From Aldehydirespirator sp965221605 (GTDB taxonomy: Bacteria > Actinomycetota > Acidimicrobiia > Acidimicrobiales > Aldehydirespiratoraceae), in contig CBDCSK010000015.1 in NCBI GenBank assembly GCA_965221605.1, forward strand, positions 248,001 to 312,000: a stretch of DNA of 64,000 nt. The letters run 5' to 3'. Shown piece after piece: positions 8,372 to 19,214 of this stretch. Under the pieces are notes generated by a model. The model made no database searches, had not been told where the DNA came from, and saw nothing but the letters and a program-made list of their open reading frames with translations. Position numbers and translations under genes: made by a program. Within the stretch, counting starts at the first letter, position 1. Every line of letters starts with the position of its first letter.

Positions 8372-10105
8372 CTAGGGGGCGGGGGTGAACCGCTCCCGCA
8401 GCTCTCGCTTGAGGAACTTGCCGTTGGCGTTGCGGGGCAGGGGCTCGTCGAGGAACCAGACGTGTCGGGGATGCTTGAAGCGGGCTATGCGGCCCTCGAG
8501 GTGCGCGGCCAGTGCGGCCTGGTCGATCCCGGCTCCGGGAACCAGCACCACCGCGGCCGCCACCTCCTCGCCGAGGCGCTCGTCGGGCACGCCGAACACG
8601 GCCACCTCGGCCACCTCGTCGAGCTCGTAGATGGTCGCCTCCACCTCCGAGCAGTGGATGTTCTCGCCGCCCCGGATCACCACATCCTTGATCCGGTCCC
8701 TGATGTGGATCCACCCGCCGGAGTCGATCTCGGCCACGTCCCCGGTGTGGAACCAGCCGTCGATGATCGCCTCGGCGGTGGCGTCGGGACGGTTCAGGTA
8801 GCCCTTCATCACGTTGGGGCCCCGCAGCAGCAGTTCACCCCGCTGGCCAGGACCGAGGGGCGTGCCGTTCTCGTCGACGACCAGAGCCTCCATGCACGGA
8901 ACCAGCGGGCCCACCGACGACGGGCGGGCCAGGTAGAACTCGTTGCTGATGGCGGTGGCGACGCCGGCGGTCTCGGTCAGGCCGTAGCCGACGCCGGGCC
9001 TTCCCCGGGAGAGTCCGTCGTCGATCCGGCGGACCAGGTCGGTGGGGATGGCCGCGCCGCCACCGCCCATGGAACGCAGCGACGATGTGTCGGTGCGCTC
9101 CCAATCGGGATGCTGGAGCAGCTCCCGGGACATGCTGGGCACGCCGGTGAACACGGACACGTCCTCGGCTTCGATCAGCCTGAGCGCGGTGGCCGCGTCC
9201 CAGCGGTACATCAGCACGAGGCAGCCTCCGGCGATCGTGACGGTGTGCATCACGCAGTTGCAGCCGGTCACATGGAACAGCGGCACCGGCAGCAGCGCCG
9301 TCACCTCCGCGGCGGGCGGAGCGGGCTCGTCGCCTCCTCCGGTGCGGGCAGCCCGGCCGGCCCGGGCTGCGTCGCCGCAGGCGGCCATGAAGATCATGTT
9401 CAGCAGATTGTGAACCACCGCCCGGTGGGTGAGCTGCGCGCCCTTGGGGAACCCCGTCGTGCCGGATGTGTAGAAGATGAGGGCATCGTCATCGGGATCG
9501 ATCTTCACTTCGGGAAGGCCGTGCGGCGCGGCCGAGGGATCCGCGACCGACTCCCACCGCAGAGCCGACCCTCCGACGTCGCCGTCGTGGCGGGTGACGA
9601 TCAGCGGCACGTCGCCCCGGGCCGGTCCGAGTCTGTCCAGGCGCTCGCCGTCGACGATCAGAACCACCGGCTCGGAATCCGCCAGGGCGAACTCCATCTC
9701 CGGTCGCGTCCACCAGGAGTTCATTCCCACCACGGCGGCGCCGACCGAGATGGCGGCCCAGTGGGACAGCACCCACTCCGGGTAGTTCCGCATCGAGATC
9801 GCCACCCGGGTGCCGGGCCCGGCGCCGTAGGCGGTGCGGAGATGGTGGGCCAGGGCCCTCACCCGGGCGTGAGCATCGGCGTAGCTGTAACGCTCGGCGC
9901 CGTACACCAGGTAGTCCTTGTCACCGTGGGCCGCCGACATCGCCCAGACAGCCCGCATGTCCGGGATCGCCGTGTCGTAGACCCGCACGGGCACGCCGTT
10001 GACCTCCTGCACGGTCCAGCCGAACGGCGCACCGGGAGCGGTCAGCGACGCGAACGCCGCGTTGAAGTCCTCGATCAGCTCGTCGGGGGAGACCTCTGCC
10101 GTCAC
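8372..10105 (-). CDS. Acyl-CoA synthetase (AMP-forming)
   Basis: A 577-aa ANL-superfamily enzyme that adenylates a carboxylic acid and transfers it to CoA. The P-loop YTSGTTGFPKG, GYGLTETAG, the WFHTGDVA segment with the ribose-binding Asp, and the C-terminal NANGKFLKREL with the catalytic Lys are all intact. The chain length of the substrate cannot be read from the sequence. GTG 10105 is preferred over the upstream ATG 10162 because the latter would place the start inside a large inverted repeat that looks like a shared operator. It converges with dapC-like and diverges from psuG. Confidence 0.86.
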   Translation of the reverse strand: MTAEVSPDELIEDFNAAFASLTAPGAPFGWTVQEVNGVPVRVYDTAIPDMRAVWAMSAAHGDKDYLVYGAERYSYADAHARVRALAHHLRTAYGAGPGTRVAISMRNYPEWVLSHWAAISVGAAVVGMNSWWTRPEMEFALADSEPVVLIVDGERLDRLGPARGDVPLIVTRHDGDVGGSALRWESVADPSAAPHGLPEVKIDPDDDALIFYTSGTTGFPKGAQLTHRAVVHNLLNMIFMAACGDAARAGRAARTGGGDEPAPPAAEVTALLPVPLFHVTGCNCVMHTVTIAGGCLVLMYRWDAATALRLIEAEDVSVFTGVPSMSRELLQHPDWERTDTSSLRSMGGGGAAIPTDLVRRIDDGLSRGRPGVGYGLTETAGVATAISNEFYLARPSSVGPLVPCMEALVVDENGTPLGPGQRGELLLRGPNVMKGYLNRPDATAEAIIDGWFHTGDVAEIDSGGWIHIRDRIKDVVIRGGENIHCSEVEATIYELDEVAEVAVFGVPDERLGEEVAAAVVLVPGAGIDQAALAAHLEGRIARFKHPRHVWFLDEPLPRNANGKFLKRELRERFTPAP

Positions 10106-10135
10106 AGCCGTGATCCTATGGTCACCGACGGCACC

Positions 10136-10184
10136 GAACTTCAATGAGTTAGCCACCTCCACGGTGGTTAACTGCTTGAAGTTC
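10136..10184. promoter_or_regulatory. 49-bp imperfect inverted repeat, likely shared operator
   Basis: Two nested arms are centred on base 10160. The outer arms GAACTTCAA (10136-10144) and TTGAAGTTC (10176-10184) are exact complements. The inner arms GTTAGCCACC (10148-10157) and GGTGGTTAAC (10163-10172) match at 9 of 10 positions. It sits between the divergent acyl-CoA synthetase and psuG starts, as expected for a dimeric or double-dimeric regulator site. No regulator gene is adjacent. Confidence 0.6.
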
Positions 10185-10226
10185 GCTGGCGGGGCCTTTG
10201 TTCTTGGCCCGCCCTACGATCACAGC

Positions 10227-11165
10227 GTGGCTGGGGTGCTACAGATCGGGTCCGAAGTGGATGACGCTCTCGCGTCGGGAAACCCGGTCGTGGCCCTGGA
10301 GTCGACGATCTTCTCCGAGCTGGGCCTGCCCGAGCCGGCCAACCGCGAGTGCTTCCGGCGGGTTCAGGCTGCTGTGCGGGCCTCGGGTGCGGTGCCGGCC
10401 CTGTGCGGCGTGCTCGAGGGCGCGGCAGTGGTGGGGGCGAACTTCGCCCAGGCTGAGCGGCTGTTCGGCGGCTCGGTGAAGATCGGGGCCCGTGACCTCG
10501 GTCCAGCGGCGGCGGCCGGCCTCGAAGTGGGGGTGACCACCGTGTCGGCCACGGTGACGCTGGCGGCGGTGGCCGGTATCGAGGTGTTCGCCACCGGCGG
10601 GATCGGCGGCGTCCACCGGGGCACCGGTCTCAGCGGCGACGTGAGCGCCGACCTGGAGGCAATGGCCCGTCACCGTGTGGTGGTGGTTTGTTCAGGGGTC
10701 AAGGCGTTCCTCGACGTGTCGGGAACCTTCGAGCGGCTCGAGACGCTCGGTGTGGCTGTACTGGGCTGGCGCACCGACCGCTTCCCGGCCTTCTACGTGC
10801 GCGACGGGGGGCCCGAGCTGTCGAGCATCGTGTCCGACGGGCACGAGGTCGCGGCTGCGCTCCGAGCCGCGGCCGCCCTCGGACACCCCGGCGGGATCCT
10901 GGTGGCCAACCCGATCCCACCGGAAGCGGAGCTCGACCGTGACGTGGTTGCCGCCGCGGTGGCCGACGCCGAGGAGACGGCCCGCCGCGATGATGTCTCA
11001 GGCGCCGATGTCACCCCGGCCGTTCTGGCCGCCCTGACCGAGGTCACCGGCGGCGCGGTGGTGCCGGCCAACATCGCGCTGGCCGAGTCCAACGCGACGG
11101 TGGCGGCCGAGATCGCCACCGCCCTGGCCCAACACCGGGGGGCCGGGCAGGGGACCATCCCATGA
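10227..11165 (+). CDS. psuG: Pseudouridine-5'-phosphate glycosidase
   Basis: Reversibly cleaves pseudouridine 5'-phosphate to uracil and ribose 5-phosphate. The 312-aa length equals that of the E. coli enzyme. Visible active-site segments are ALESTIFSELG with the Glu, KIGARDLG with a conserved Lys, ATGGIGGVHRG, and VCSGVKAFLD with the Schiff-base Lys. The usual partner, the PsuK kinase, is not beside it. GTG 10227 is the start after the inverted-repeat region. The stop overlaps the ATG of the P450 gene by 4 bp, an unexpected pairing. Confidence 0.9.
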   Translation: MAGVLQIGSEVDDALASGNPVVALESTIFSELGLPEPANRECFRRVQAAVRASGAVPALCGVLEGAAVVGANFAQAERLFGGSVKIGARDLGPAAAAGLEVGVTTVSATVTLAAVAGIEVFATGGIGGVHRGTGLSGDVSADLEAMARHRVVVVCSGVKAFLDVSGTFERLETLGVAVLGWRTDRFPAFYVRDGGPELSSIVSDGHEVAAALRAAAALGHPGGILVANPIPPEAELDRDVVAAAVADAEETARRDDVSGADVTPAVLAALTEVTGGAVVPANIALAESNATVAAEIATALAQHRGAGQGTIP

Positions 11166-12364
11166 GCGACGACCTGCTGTTCCGGATCGTCACCGATCCC
11201 GACGTGATCGCCGACCCGTACCCGCTGCTGCGGGAGCTGCGGGAGACGTCGCCCATGCACAAGACGGGGTTCTCGGACTTCTGGGTCCTGACCCGCTTCG
11301 AGGACTGCCGGACCGCGCTGCGCGACCAGCGGCTGGGCAGTCCCGAGCCCGGCGAGGAGGCGCCGTCGCTGCTGGCCGCTACCCGCCAGCGCAGGCCCGA
11401 CGGGACCAGGTCGCTGCTGTTCCTCAACCCGCCGGACCACACCCGGATCCGCTCACTGGTGAGCCGGGCGTTCACGCCCCGCCGGGTCGAGCACCTGCGC
11501 CCAGCGGTCCGGGCTATGACCGAAGAGTTGCTCGATGCCGTCGCGGGGGCGGGGGAGTGCGACCTGATCGACTCGCTCGCCTTCCCGCTTCCCGCCAACG
11601 TGATCAGCGAGCTGGTCGGGGTACCGGTCGCGGACCGCGACTGGCTGAGACCCCTGGTCTCCGACCTCGCGGCCACGCTCGAGCCCAACCGCCGGCCCGG
11701 GGAGGCGGAGCGGGCCGAGGCGGCGTCGGCACAGGTGAACGAGTACCTGAACGATCTGATCGACCGCCGGCGGACGGAGCCGGCCGACGACCTGCTGTCG
11801 GGGCTGATCGCGGCCAGCGACGGCGAGGACCGCCTCACCCAGCCGGAGGTGGCCGTCACGGTGTCGCTCATATACGCGGCCGGCTTCGAGACCACCATGA
11901 ACCTCATCGGCAACATGGTCCACACGTTGATGCGCCATCCCGATCAACTGGACCGGCTGCGAGCCGACCGCTCGCTGGCGCCCTCCGCGGTGGACGAGGT
12001 GCTGCGCTTCGAGCCGCCCGCGCAGATCGACGCCCGCTACGCCCGGGCCGACACCGAGATCGGCGACCACCTCATCCCCCAGGGCCACGGGGTGCTGATG
12101 CTGCTCGGCGCGGCCAACCGCGACCCAGCCGCGGTGGAGGACCCGGACCGCTTCGACGTCGGACGCTCGGAGGTGCCGATGCTGTCGTTCGGGTCGGGCA
12201 TTCACTACTGCCTGGGCGCGGCACTGGCCCGCCTGGAGGGCCAGGTGGTGCTCGAGGCGCTGCTGGACCGGTTCGGCACGTGGACGCCCCTCGACGACAA
12301 CCCTCCCTGGAAGCGCAGGCTCACCCTCAGGGGACTGGCGAGCCTTCCTGTCGCCTTCTCCTGA
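11162..12364 (+). CDS. Cytochrome P450
   Basis: A 400-aa soluble bacterial P450. The I-helix oxygen-activation motif AGFETTMN, the K-helix Glu-Arg pair in DEVLRFEP, and the heme loop FGSGIHYCLG with the Cys ligand are present. It is most like the CYP107/CYP105-type actinobacterial monooxygenases; the substrate is unknown. It is translationally coupled to psuG by an ATGA overlap. No ferredoxin gene is adjacent, so redox partners must be supplied from elsewhere. Confidence 0.92.
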   Translation: MSDDLLFRIVTDPDVIADPYPLLRELRETSPMHKTGFSDFWVLTRFEDCRTALRDQRLGSPEPGEEAPSLLAATRQRRPDGTRSLLFLNPPDHTRIRSLVSRAFTPRRVEHLRPAVRAMTEELLDAVAGAGECDLIDSLAFPLPANVISELVGVPVADRDWLRPLVSDLAATLEPNRRPGEAERAEAASAQVNEYLNDLIDRRRTEPADDLLSGLIAASDGEDRLTQPEVAVTVSLIYAAGFETTMNLIGNMVHTLMRHPDQLDRLRADRSLAPSAVDEVLRFEPPAQIDARYARADTEIGDHLIPQGHGVLMLLGAANRDPAAVEDPDRFDVGRSEVPMLSFGSGIHYCLGAALARLEGQVVLEALLDRFGTWTPLDDNPPWKRRLTLRGLASLPVAFS

Positions 12365-12373
12365 GACTGAGGC

Positions 12374-13204
12374 TCAGTAGCCCTTCCACTCGGGGGGGCG
12401 GCGCTCCTGGAAGGCGGCTACTCCCTCGGCGGCGTCCTCGGTGGCCGCGTTGAGCTCGACGGCCACCGCCTCGTCGTGGGCCATGGCCGACCGGTCGGCG
12501 TCGAGGCTGCGGTTGACCAGCCACTTGGTGAGCGCGAACGAACGGCTGGGGCCGCTAGCGAGGCGCTCGGCTAGCTCGGCCGCGGCCGTCTGCACCTCGT
12601 GGTGGGGCACGACCCGGTTCACCAGGCCGTAGGTGTGGGCCCGCTCAGCGGAGAGGTCCTCCGCCAGCAGGAACAGCTCCATGGTGCGGCGCACCCCGAT
12701 GATGCGGGGCAGCAGCCAGGCGCCCAGCGCATCGGGCACCAGACCGCGGCGGGCGAACACCTCCACGAACTTGGCCCCGTCGCCGGCGATCACCAGGTCG
12801 CAGGCCAGGGCCAGGTGGGCGCCCATCCCGGCCGCGGTGCCGTTGACCGCCGCGACCGTGGGAACGTCGCAGTCGAGCAGCGCCGCGAACAGCGAGTGCT
12901 GCCCGTCGAGCATCATCCGGCGGGCGTCTCCCACGACCCGGTCGGGCACAACGGTCGAGCGGTCGGGATCACCGTACGGGTGGCGCAGGTCGGCGCCGGT
13001 GCAGAAGAACCGGTCGCCGGCGCCGGTGATCACCGCGCACCGGGCCCGGTGGCTGGTGTTCAGCCCGCTGAGAATGTCGCGGATCCGGTCCCGGCACGGC
13101 GGGTTCAGGGCGTTGGCGGCGTCGGGCCGGTCGATGGTGATCCAAGCCACCTGATCGCGGTAGGCGAGGCGGACCTGCTCGTCGATGGGTCGCTCAGCGC
13201 TCAC
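12374..13204 (-). CDS. Enoyl-CoA hydratase/isomerase family protein
   Basis: A 276-aa crotonase. Oxyanion-hole segments are seen at GDRFFCTGADL and NGTAAGMGAHLALACD, with the following GLVPDALGAWLLPRIIG helix where Asp replaces the Glu of classical hydratases. That change and the short length leave hydratase, isomerase or hydrolase activity open. GTG 13204 is the start. It is divergent from an acyl-CoA synthetase 78 bp away, and the two likely share a control region in fatty or aromatic acid catabolism. Confidence 0.85.
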   Translation of the reverse strand: MSAERPIDEQVRLAYRDQVAWITIDRPDAANALNPPCRDRIRDILSGLNTSHRARCAVITGAGDRFFCTGADLRHPYGDPDRSTVVPDRVVGDARRMMLDGQHSLFAALLDCDVPTVAAVNGTAAGMGAHLALACDLVIAGDGAKFVEVFARRGLVPDALGAWLLPRIIGVRRTMELFLLAEDLSAERAHTYGLVNRVVPHHEVQTAAAELAERLASGPSRSFALTKWLVNRSLDADRSAMAHDEAVAVELNAATEDAAEGVAAFQERRPPEWKGY

Positions 13205-13282
13205 AGTGGGCCAAACTACCCCCCATGATCAATAGCGACGCGATAAGGGCGGCGATTGGTCGCACCGGAAGGGGCATGCGCT

Positions 13283-14851
13283 ATGGCTGACACCGACGTC
13301 GTGGGACTGTGGGCCATCGCGGAGGCCGATCCGGACCTCCCGGCCGTCATCGACCCCGAGCACAACCAGTTGACCTACGCGGAGCTGGCCGGGCTCGTCA
13401 ACCGGGTCTCGAAGGGCCTGCGGGCTGCCGGGCTCGGCAAGGGCGACCAGGTGACCACCGTGCTGCCCAACTGCTTCGAGCAGCTCGCCGTGTGCCTGGC
13501 CGCCTACCAGAGCGGGCTGTATGTGACCGCCGTCAACTGGCACTTCGTCGGCGCGGAGATCGGCTACATCGTCAACGACGCCGAGACCAAGGCGTTCATC
13601 GTGCACGAGCGCTTCGGTGACGAGGCCCGCAAGGCCCTCGACGGCTGTGTCACTGTTGAGGCCAACCGGTTCTGCGTGGGCGGGCCGGTCGAGGGTTTCC
13701 GCCCGTTCGACGAGCTCATCGCCGACCAGAGCGGGGAGAGGCCCGACTCCGAGCATCTGGCCACCGGCTCGTTCATGTTCTACACCTCGGGCACGACCGG
13801 GCGGCCCAAGGGAGTGCGGCGGGCTCTGGACCCCCGGCCCCCCGACGAGGCCGCGTCGACCGCGGGGATGCTGCTGATGCTGTTCGGGTCCAAGCCCCAC
13901 GACGGCAACGTGCAGATCACCCAGGCGCCGCTGTACCACACCGCGGTCAACAACTGGACGACGATGTCGCTGCACCTGGGCCACACCGTGGTGCTGATGG
14001 ACCGCTGGACCGCCGAGGGGGCGCTGGAGCGCATCGAGCGCTACCGGGTGACCAGCTCGCACATGGTGCCCACCATGTTCAACCGGCTGCTCCAGCTGCC
14101 CGAGGAGGTCCGCTCCCGCTACGACGTGTCGTCGCTGCGGGCCATGGTGCACGCGGCGGCGCCGTGCCCGGTGGAGACCAAGCGGCGAATGATCGAGTGG
14201 TGGGGCGACTCGATCTGGGAGTACTACGCGGCCACCGAGGGCGGCGGCACGTCGGTCTCGGCCGCCGAGTGGCTGGAGCGCCCCGGCACCGTGGGGAAGG
14301 CCTGGCCGGGGTGCGAGGTGATCGTGGTCGACTCCGACGGCAACGACCTGCCTCCGGGAGAGTCGGGCACGGTGTACATGAAGATGCCGGGGACAGTGTT
14401 CGAGTACAAGGGCGACGCGGCCAAGACGGCCGCCAGCCGGCTGCGGGGCTTCTTCACCGTGGGCGACGTCGGCCATCTCGACTCCGGCGGCTACCTGTTC
14501 CTCAACGACCGGGCCAACGACATGATCATCGTCGGCGGGGTCAACATCTATCCCGCGGAGATCGAGGGCGAGCTGGTGCAGCATCCCGCGGTCGGCGACG
14601 CGGCCGTGTTCGGCGTGCCCAATCCCGACACCGGCGAGGAGATCAAGGCGGTGGTCGAGCCACGCCAGGGCTGGGAGCCCGGCGACGAGACCACCGAGGC
14701 CATCCTGGACTGGCTGCGGGAGCGCATAGGCCGCCAGAAGCTGCCCCGCTCGGTCGACTACATCGACGAGATGCCCCGCGACCCCAACGGCAAGCTCTAC
14801 AAGCGCAAGCTGCGGGACCCCTACTGGGCCGGCCACGACCGCGCCATCTGA
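13283..14851 (+). CDS. Acyl-CoA synthetase (AMP-forming), FadD4-like
   Basis: A 522-aa ANL enzyme. The P-loop YTSGTTGRPKGVRR, the EYYAATEGGG adenine motif, the GFFTVGDVGHLD segment and the C-terminal DPNGKLYKRKLRDPYW with the catalytic Lys are intact. The PKGVRR sequence is like the mycobacterial FadD4 group. ATG 13283 has a purine-rich GGAAGGGG ribosome site 8 bp before it, favouring it over the ATG at 13256. Together with the divergent enoyl-CoA hydratase it suggests a small carboxylic-acid catabolic unit. Confidence 0.87.
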   Translation: MADTDVVGLWAIAEADPDLPAVIDPEHNQLTYAELAGLVNRVSKGLRAAGLGKGDQVTTVLPNCFEQLAVCLAAYQSGLYVTAVNWHFVGAEIGYIVNDAETKAFIVHERFGDEARKALDGCVTVEANRFCVGGPVEGFRPFDELIADQSGERPDSEHLATGSFMFYTSGTTGRPKGVRRALDPRPPDEAASTAGMLLMLFGSKPHDGNVQITQAPLYHTAVNNWTTMSLHLGHTVVLMDRWTAEGALERIERYRVTSSHMVPTMFNRLLQLPEEVRSRYDVSSLRAMVHAAAPCPVETKRRMIEWWGDSIWEYYAATEGGGTSVSAAEWLERPGTVGKAWPGCEVIVVDSDGNDLPPGESGTVYMKMPGTVFEYKGDAAKTAASRLRGFFTVGDVGHLDSGGYLFLNDRANDMIIVGGVNIYPAEIEGELVQHPAVGDAAVFGVPNPDTGEEIKAVVEPRQGWEPGDETTEAILDWLRERIGRQKLPRSVDYIDEMPRDPNGKLYKRKLRDPYWAGHDRAI

Positions 14852-14905
14852 GGTTGCCGGCGGACCAGGAGTCCGGTCGGGCCGCCGGGGCGTGATACTT
14901 GGGGC

Positions 14906-16459
<1,554 letters not shown>

Positions 16460-16513
16460 TCACAAGCGCGGCCAGGCGGGAGACGGCTGCGGTGGATGGT
16501 GGTGGGCCTGGGG

Positions 16514-17170
16514 CTAGGGGGTGTCTGCGTCCTCCGGTGCCAGACCGTTGATCAGCCTCAGCACCACCGTGCGCCACTCCTCCTCGGTCGGCACGTATCG
16601 CTCGTCCAGTCCAGCCGACAGGAGCAGATGAACGCCGATTCCGGCTGCCTGGCCAACCAGGGACATCGCGGCCGTGCTCAGCTCCGGGTCGAAGAGTCCC
16701 GCCTCCTGGCCCTCGGCGACGACGTTGTAGACGTCCTGGGCCCGTTGGTTGAGGTACTGCCGCAGGCTCTCCCGGATGTCCTCGTTGGCTCGGGCGCTGC
16801 TGAAGACCTGCACCATCACGTCTCGCGTGTCGTTATCCACCAGAAGACCCGCGCCGAGGATCGCGAGCATGTCCCGCGACCCCATCGAGTCGATACCAGC
16901 GTCCTTCAGGCGGCGCGAGGGGAGAATCCGCTGGAAGATGTAGTCCAGGGCAGCCACGATCACGTCACTCTTGGTGGGCCAGCGGGCGTAGACCGCGCCG
17001 GGCGTGAGGCCGGCCCGGCGGGCGATGGAACTGACGCGGGCTGCTTCGTATCCGCGCTCCATGAACTCTCTGGAGGCGGCCTCGAGCAGTCGCTCAGTCG
17101 TCTGATCAGTCCGGCTGCGGCGCCGAGGGCCGGGGAAGTCAGCGGATGGCTCTAGATCCGTGTCTGGCAC
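16514..17170 (-). CDS. TetR-family transcriptional regulator
   Basis: A 218-aa repressor. The N-terminal helix-turn-helix reads TERLLEAASREFMERGYEAA, then SSIARRAGLTPGAVYARWPTK, the TetR signature, at residues 24-68. The ligand domain is unspecific. It is divergent from a PLP enzyme at 17288 across a 117-bp AT-rich gap, its most likely target. It also points toward the PLP enzyme at 14906, so it sits between two fold-type-II enzymes. Confidence 0.9.
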   Translation of the reverse strand: MPDTDLEPSADFPGPRRRSRTDQTTERLLEAASREFMERGYEAARVSSIARRAGLTPGAVYARWPTKSDVIVAALDYIFQRILPSRRLKDAGIDSMGSRDMLAILGAGLLVDNDTRDVMVQVFSSARANEDIRESLRQYLNQRAQDVYNVVAEGQEAGLFDPELSTAAMSLVGQAAGIGVHLLLSAGLDERYVPTEEEWRTVVLRLINGLAPEDADTP

Positions 17171-17287
17171 GGAAGGAACCCTACACGAGTAAACACACTC
17201 CTTTATCTAGTATACGAAACTATAGAATGAAGGCGACCGGCAGGCGGCCGGGAAGGACTCGCAGGGCGTGGACTGTCCCGTAGATTT
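17171..17287. promoter_or_regulatory. AT-rich divergent control region
   Basis: This gap between the TetR gene and the threonine-synthase-like gene is far richer in A and T than its surroundings, with TTTATCTAG, the palindrome GTATAC at 17210-17215 and ACTATAG. It is the natural place for both promoters and a TetR operator. I see no single convincing -35/-10 pair. Confidence 0.4.
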
Positions 17288-18661
17288 GTGCTGATGGAAG
17301 CAGCGCAGCCGACCTTCGAGCACTATGCGCGACGACTCGAGGCGTACCGGTTCGTGGAGGCCGGGACCGTGCCTGCGGAGGCGGCTTGCCAGGCCGTCCG
17401 CGACCTCGACGAGGCTGTGGGAGCGGTGGAGGGGCACGGCTTCGAGCCCACACCGTTCGATCCATATCCGGAACTGGCCGATGCCATCGGGATCGGCGAC
17501 TCCGAGTTGTGGGTCAAGGACGAGACCGGCAATGTGTCGGGCTCGCACAAGGCCCGCCACCTGTTCGGCGTCGCCTTGACCCACCGGCTGGAGGGCGCGG
17601 ACGCCGGGGCCGGAGCGTCCCCGTATGCCATCGCCAGCTGCGGCAACGCTGCACTGGCTGCTGCCGTGGTGGCCCGGGCTGTCGGCCGGCGGATCGACGT
17701 GTTCGTGCCGACCTGGGCCAACGACGCAGTGGTCGAGCGCATCACGGCACTCGGCGGGCGGGTGGTGCGCTGCGAGCGCGAGCCGGGCGTGCCCGGCGAC
17801 CCGGCCCACCACGCAATGCTGGCCGCCATCGAGGCCGGGGCAGTGCCGTTCTCGTGCCAGGGGACCGAGACCCCGGCCACCATCGACGGCGGCCGGACGC
17901 TGGCCTGGGAGATGGTCGACGCGCTCGTCGGGCACGACGGCGGCCGGCCGGCTCATCTCGACCGCCTGTTCGTGCAGGTCGGCGGGGGTGCGCTGGCCAC
18001 CGCGGTGGTGACCGGGCTGTCCGACGCGGTGTCGCGGGGTGATCTGACCCGCCTGCCCCGGGTCCACGCGGTGCAGCCGGAGGGGAACCATCCCCTAGTG
18101 CGGGCCTGGGACACGCTGGCGCTCGAGTTGCGTACCGAGGAGCGGGCCGGCGGCAGCCGCGACCGGCATTACTTCCTCGACCGGATCGTCGCCGCGCAAG
18201 CAGCCCCACAGGGCACCATGGACAACCGGCTGCGGGCCAGGATCGCCGAGGAGCTGGCCCGCATGAGCGACGATCGGCTGCAGGAGGCGGTGGATCGGCT
18301 GCGCGACGATCCCGAGCGCTACATGCGGGCGTGGGAGCAGGAGCCTGTGTCGTACGCGTCTGGGATCCTCGACGACGTCACCTACGACTGGATCGACATC
18401 GTCGAGGCGATGCTCACGTCCGGGGGATGGCCCCTCGTCGCGGTCGAGGACGACTTCCGGCGGGCCCACCGTCTTGCTCATGAGCACACCAGCATCGATG
18501 TGTGTCCCACCGGTGCGTCGGGCCTCGGTGGTCTGCTGGCCCTGTGCGCGGCGAGTGAGGGCACCGGGACTGCGGGCGTGTCAGCCGGTGAGCGGGTGGC
18601 AGTGTTGTTCACCGGGCGGATGCGGCCCGGTGACCCCGACCCTCTGGCTTCGGCGGCATAG
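17288..18661 (+). CDS. PLP-dependent enzyme, threonine synthase/dehydratase-like
   Basis: A 457-aa fold-type-II PLP enzyme. The PLP lysine lies in NVSGSHKARHLFG, the phosphate or carboxylate loop in ASCGNAALAAAV, and the Gly-rich PLP-phosphate loop in VQVGGGALATAV. It resembles threonine synthase and diaminopropionate/threonine ammonia-lyase relatives but has an unusual middle insert with EPVSYASGILDDVTYDW. GTG 17288 and ATG 17294 are both possible starts. It is probably controlled by the divergent TetR protein. The substrate is not settled. Confidence 0.8.
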   Translation: MLMEAAQPTFEHYARRLEAYRFVEAGTVPAEAACQAVRDLDEAVGAVEGHGFEPTPFDPYPELADAIGIGDSELWVKDETGNVSGSHKARHLFGVALTHRLEGADAGAGASPYAIASCGNAALAAAVVARAVGRRIDVFVPTWANDAVVERITALGGRVVRCEREPGVPGDPAHHAMLAAIEAGAVPFSCQGTETPATIDGGRTLAWEMVDALVGHDGGRPAHLDRLFVQVGGGALATAVVTGLSDAVSRGDLTRLPRVHAVQPEGNHPLVRAWDTLALELRTEERAGGSRDRHYFLDRIVAAQAAPQGTMDNRLRARIAEELARMSDDRLQEAVDRLRDDPERYMRAWEQEPVSYASGILDDVTYDWIDIVEAMLTSGGWPLVAVEDDFRRAHRLAHEHTSIDVCPTGASGLGGLLALCAASEGTGTAGVSAGERVAVLFTGRMRPGDPDPLASAA

Positions 18662-18677
18662 CCGTCCGGTGGCTGCG

Positions 18678-19214
18678 ATGGGCGAGGACCGGCGGGACGC
18701 GGCGGCGGCGAGGACGTCGTCGCTCGATGACGATGCGCTCGGGTCGATCGCCCCGTTCGTGGCCAAGCAGCACCGCCCCACCATCGACGTGCTGGTGTTG
18801 ACGCTGCTGGCGGGGCGCCAGATCGAGACGTGGCTGTCGGACACGGTGGCCGTCCGCCAACTCGACACGTCCGGCTACTTCGCCCTCAGCGCACTCTGGT
18901 TGGCCGGCCCTCCGCATCGCATGACGGCCGGCGAGCTGGCCCAGCGGATAGTTCAGACCTCGGGCGGAGCGACCAAGACGATACAGAGACTGGTCCGCCG
19001 GGGGCTGATGCGCAGGATCGCCGACCCCGACGACGGCCGTCGCAGCCTCCTGGAGCTGACGCCGGAGGGCCTGAAGCTGGCCCGCGAGACGCTGGACCTG
19101 GTGCTCGACGCCTTCGACGCCGAGATCGGAGACCTCGGTGAGGCCGAACGCGAGGGTGTGGCCGCAGCCGTCAAGCGGCTCGTGGTCGAGCTGAGCGAGC
19201 GCCTCAGTCGCTGA
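18678..19214 (+). CDS. MarR-family transcriptional regulator
   Basis: A 178-aa winged-helix regulator. MTAGELAQRIVQTSGGATKTIQRLVRRGLM corresponds in two adjoining parts to helices 3 and 4, and RIADPDDGRRSLLELTPEG is the wing. GTG 18669 is an alternative start. The gene follows the PLP enzyme by 16 bp and overlaps the 3' end of the convergent AddA-like gene by 11 bp. It may regulate the PLP enzyme upstream. Confidence 0.86.
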   Translation: MGEDRRDAAAARTSSLDDDALGSIAPFVAKQHRPTIDVLVLTLLAGRQIETWLSDTVAVRQLDTSGYFALSALWLAGPPHRMTAGELAQRIVQTSGGATKTIQRLVRRGLMRRIADPDDGRRSLLELTPEGLKLARETLDLVLDAFDAEIGDLGEAEREGVAAAVKRLVVELSERLSR

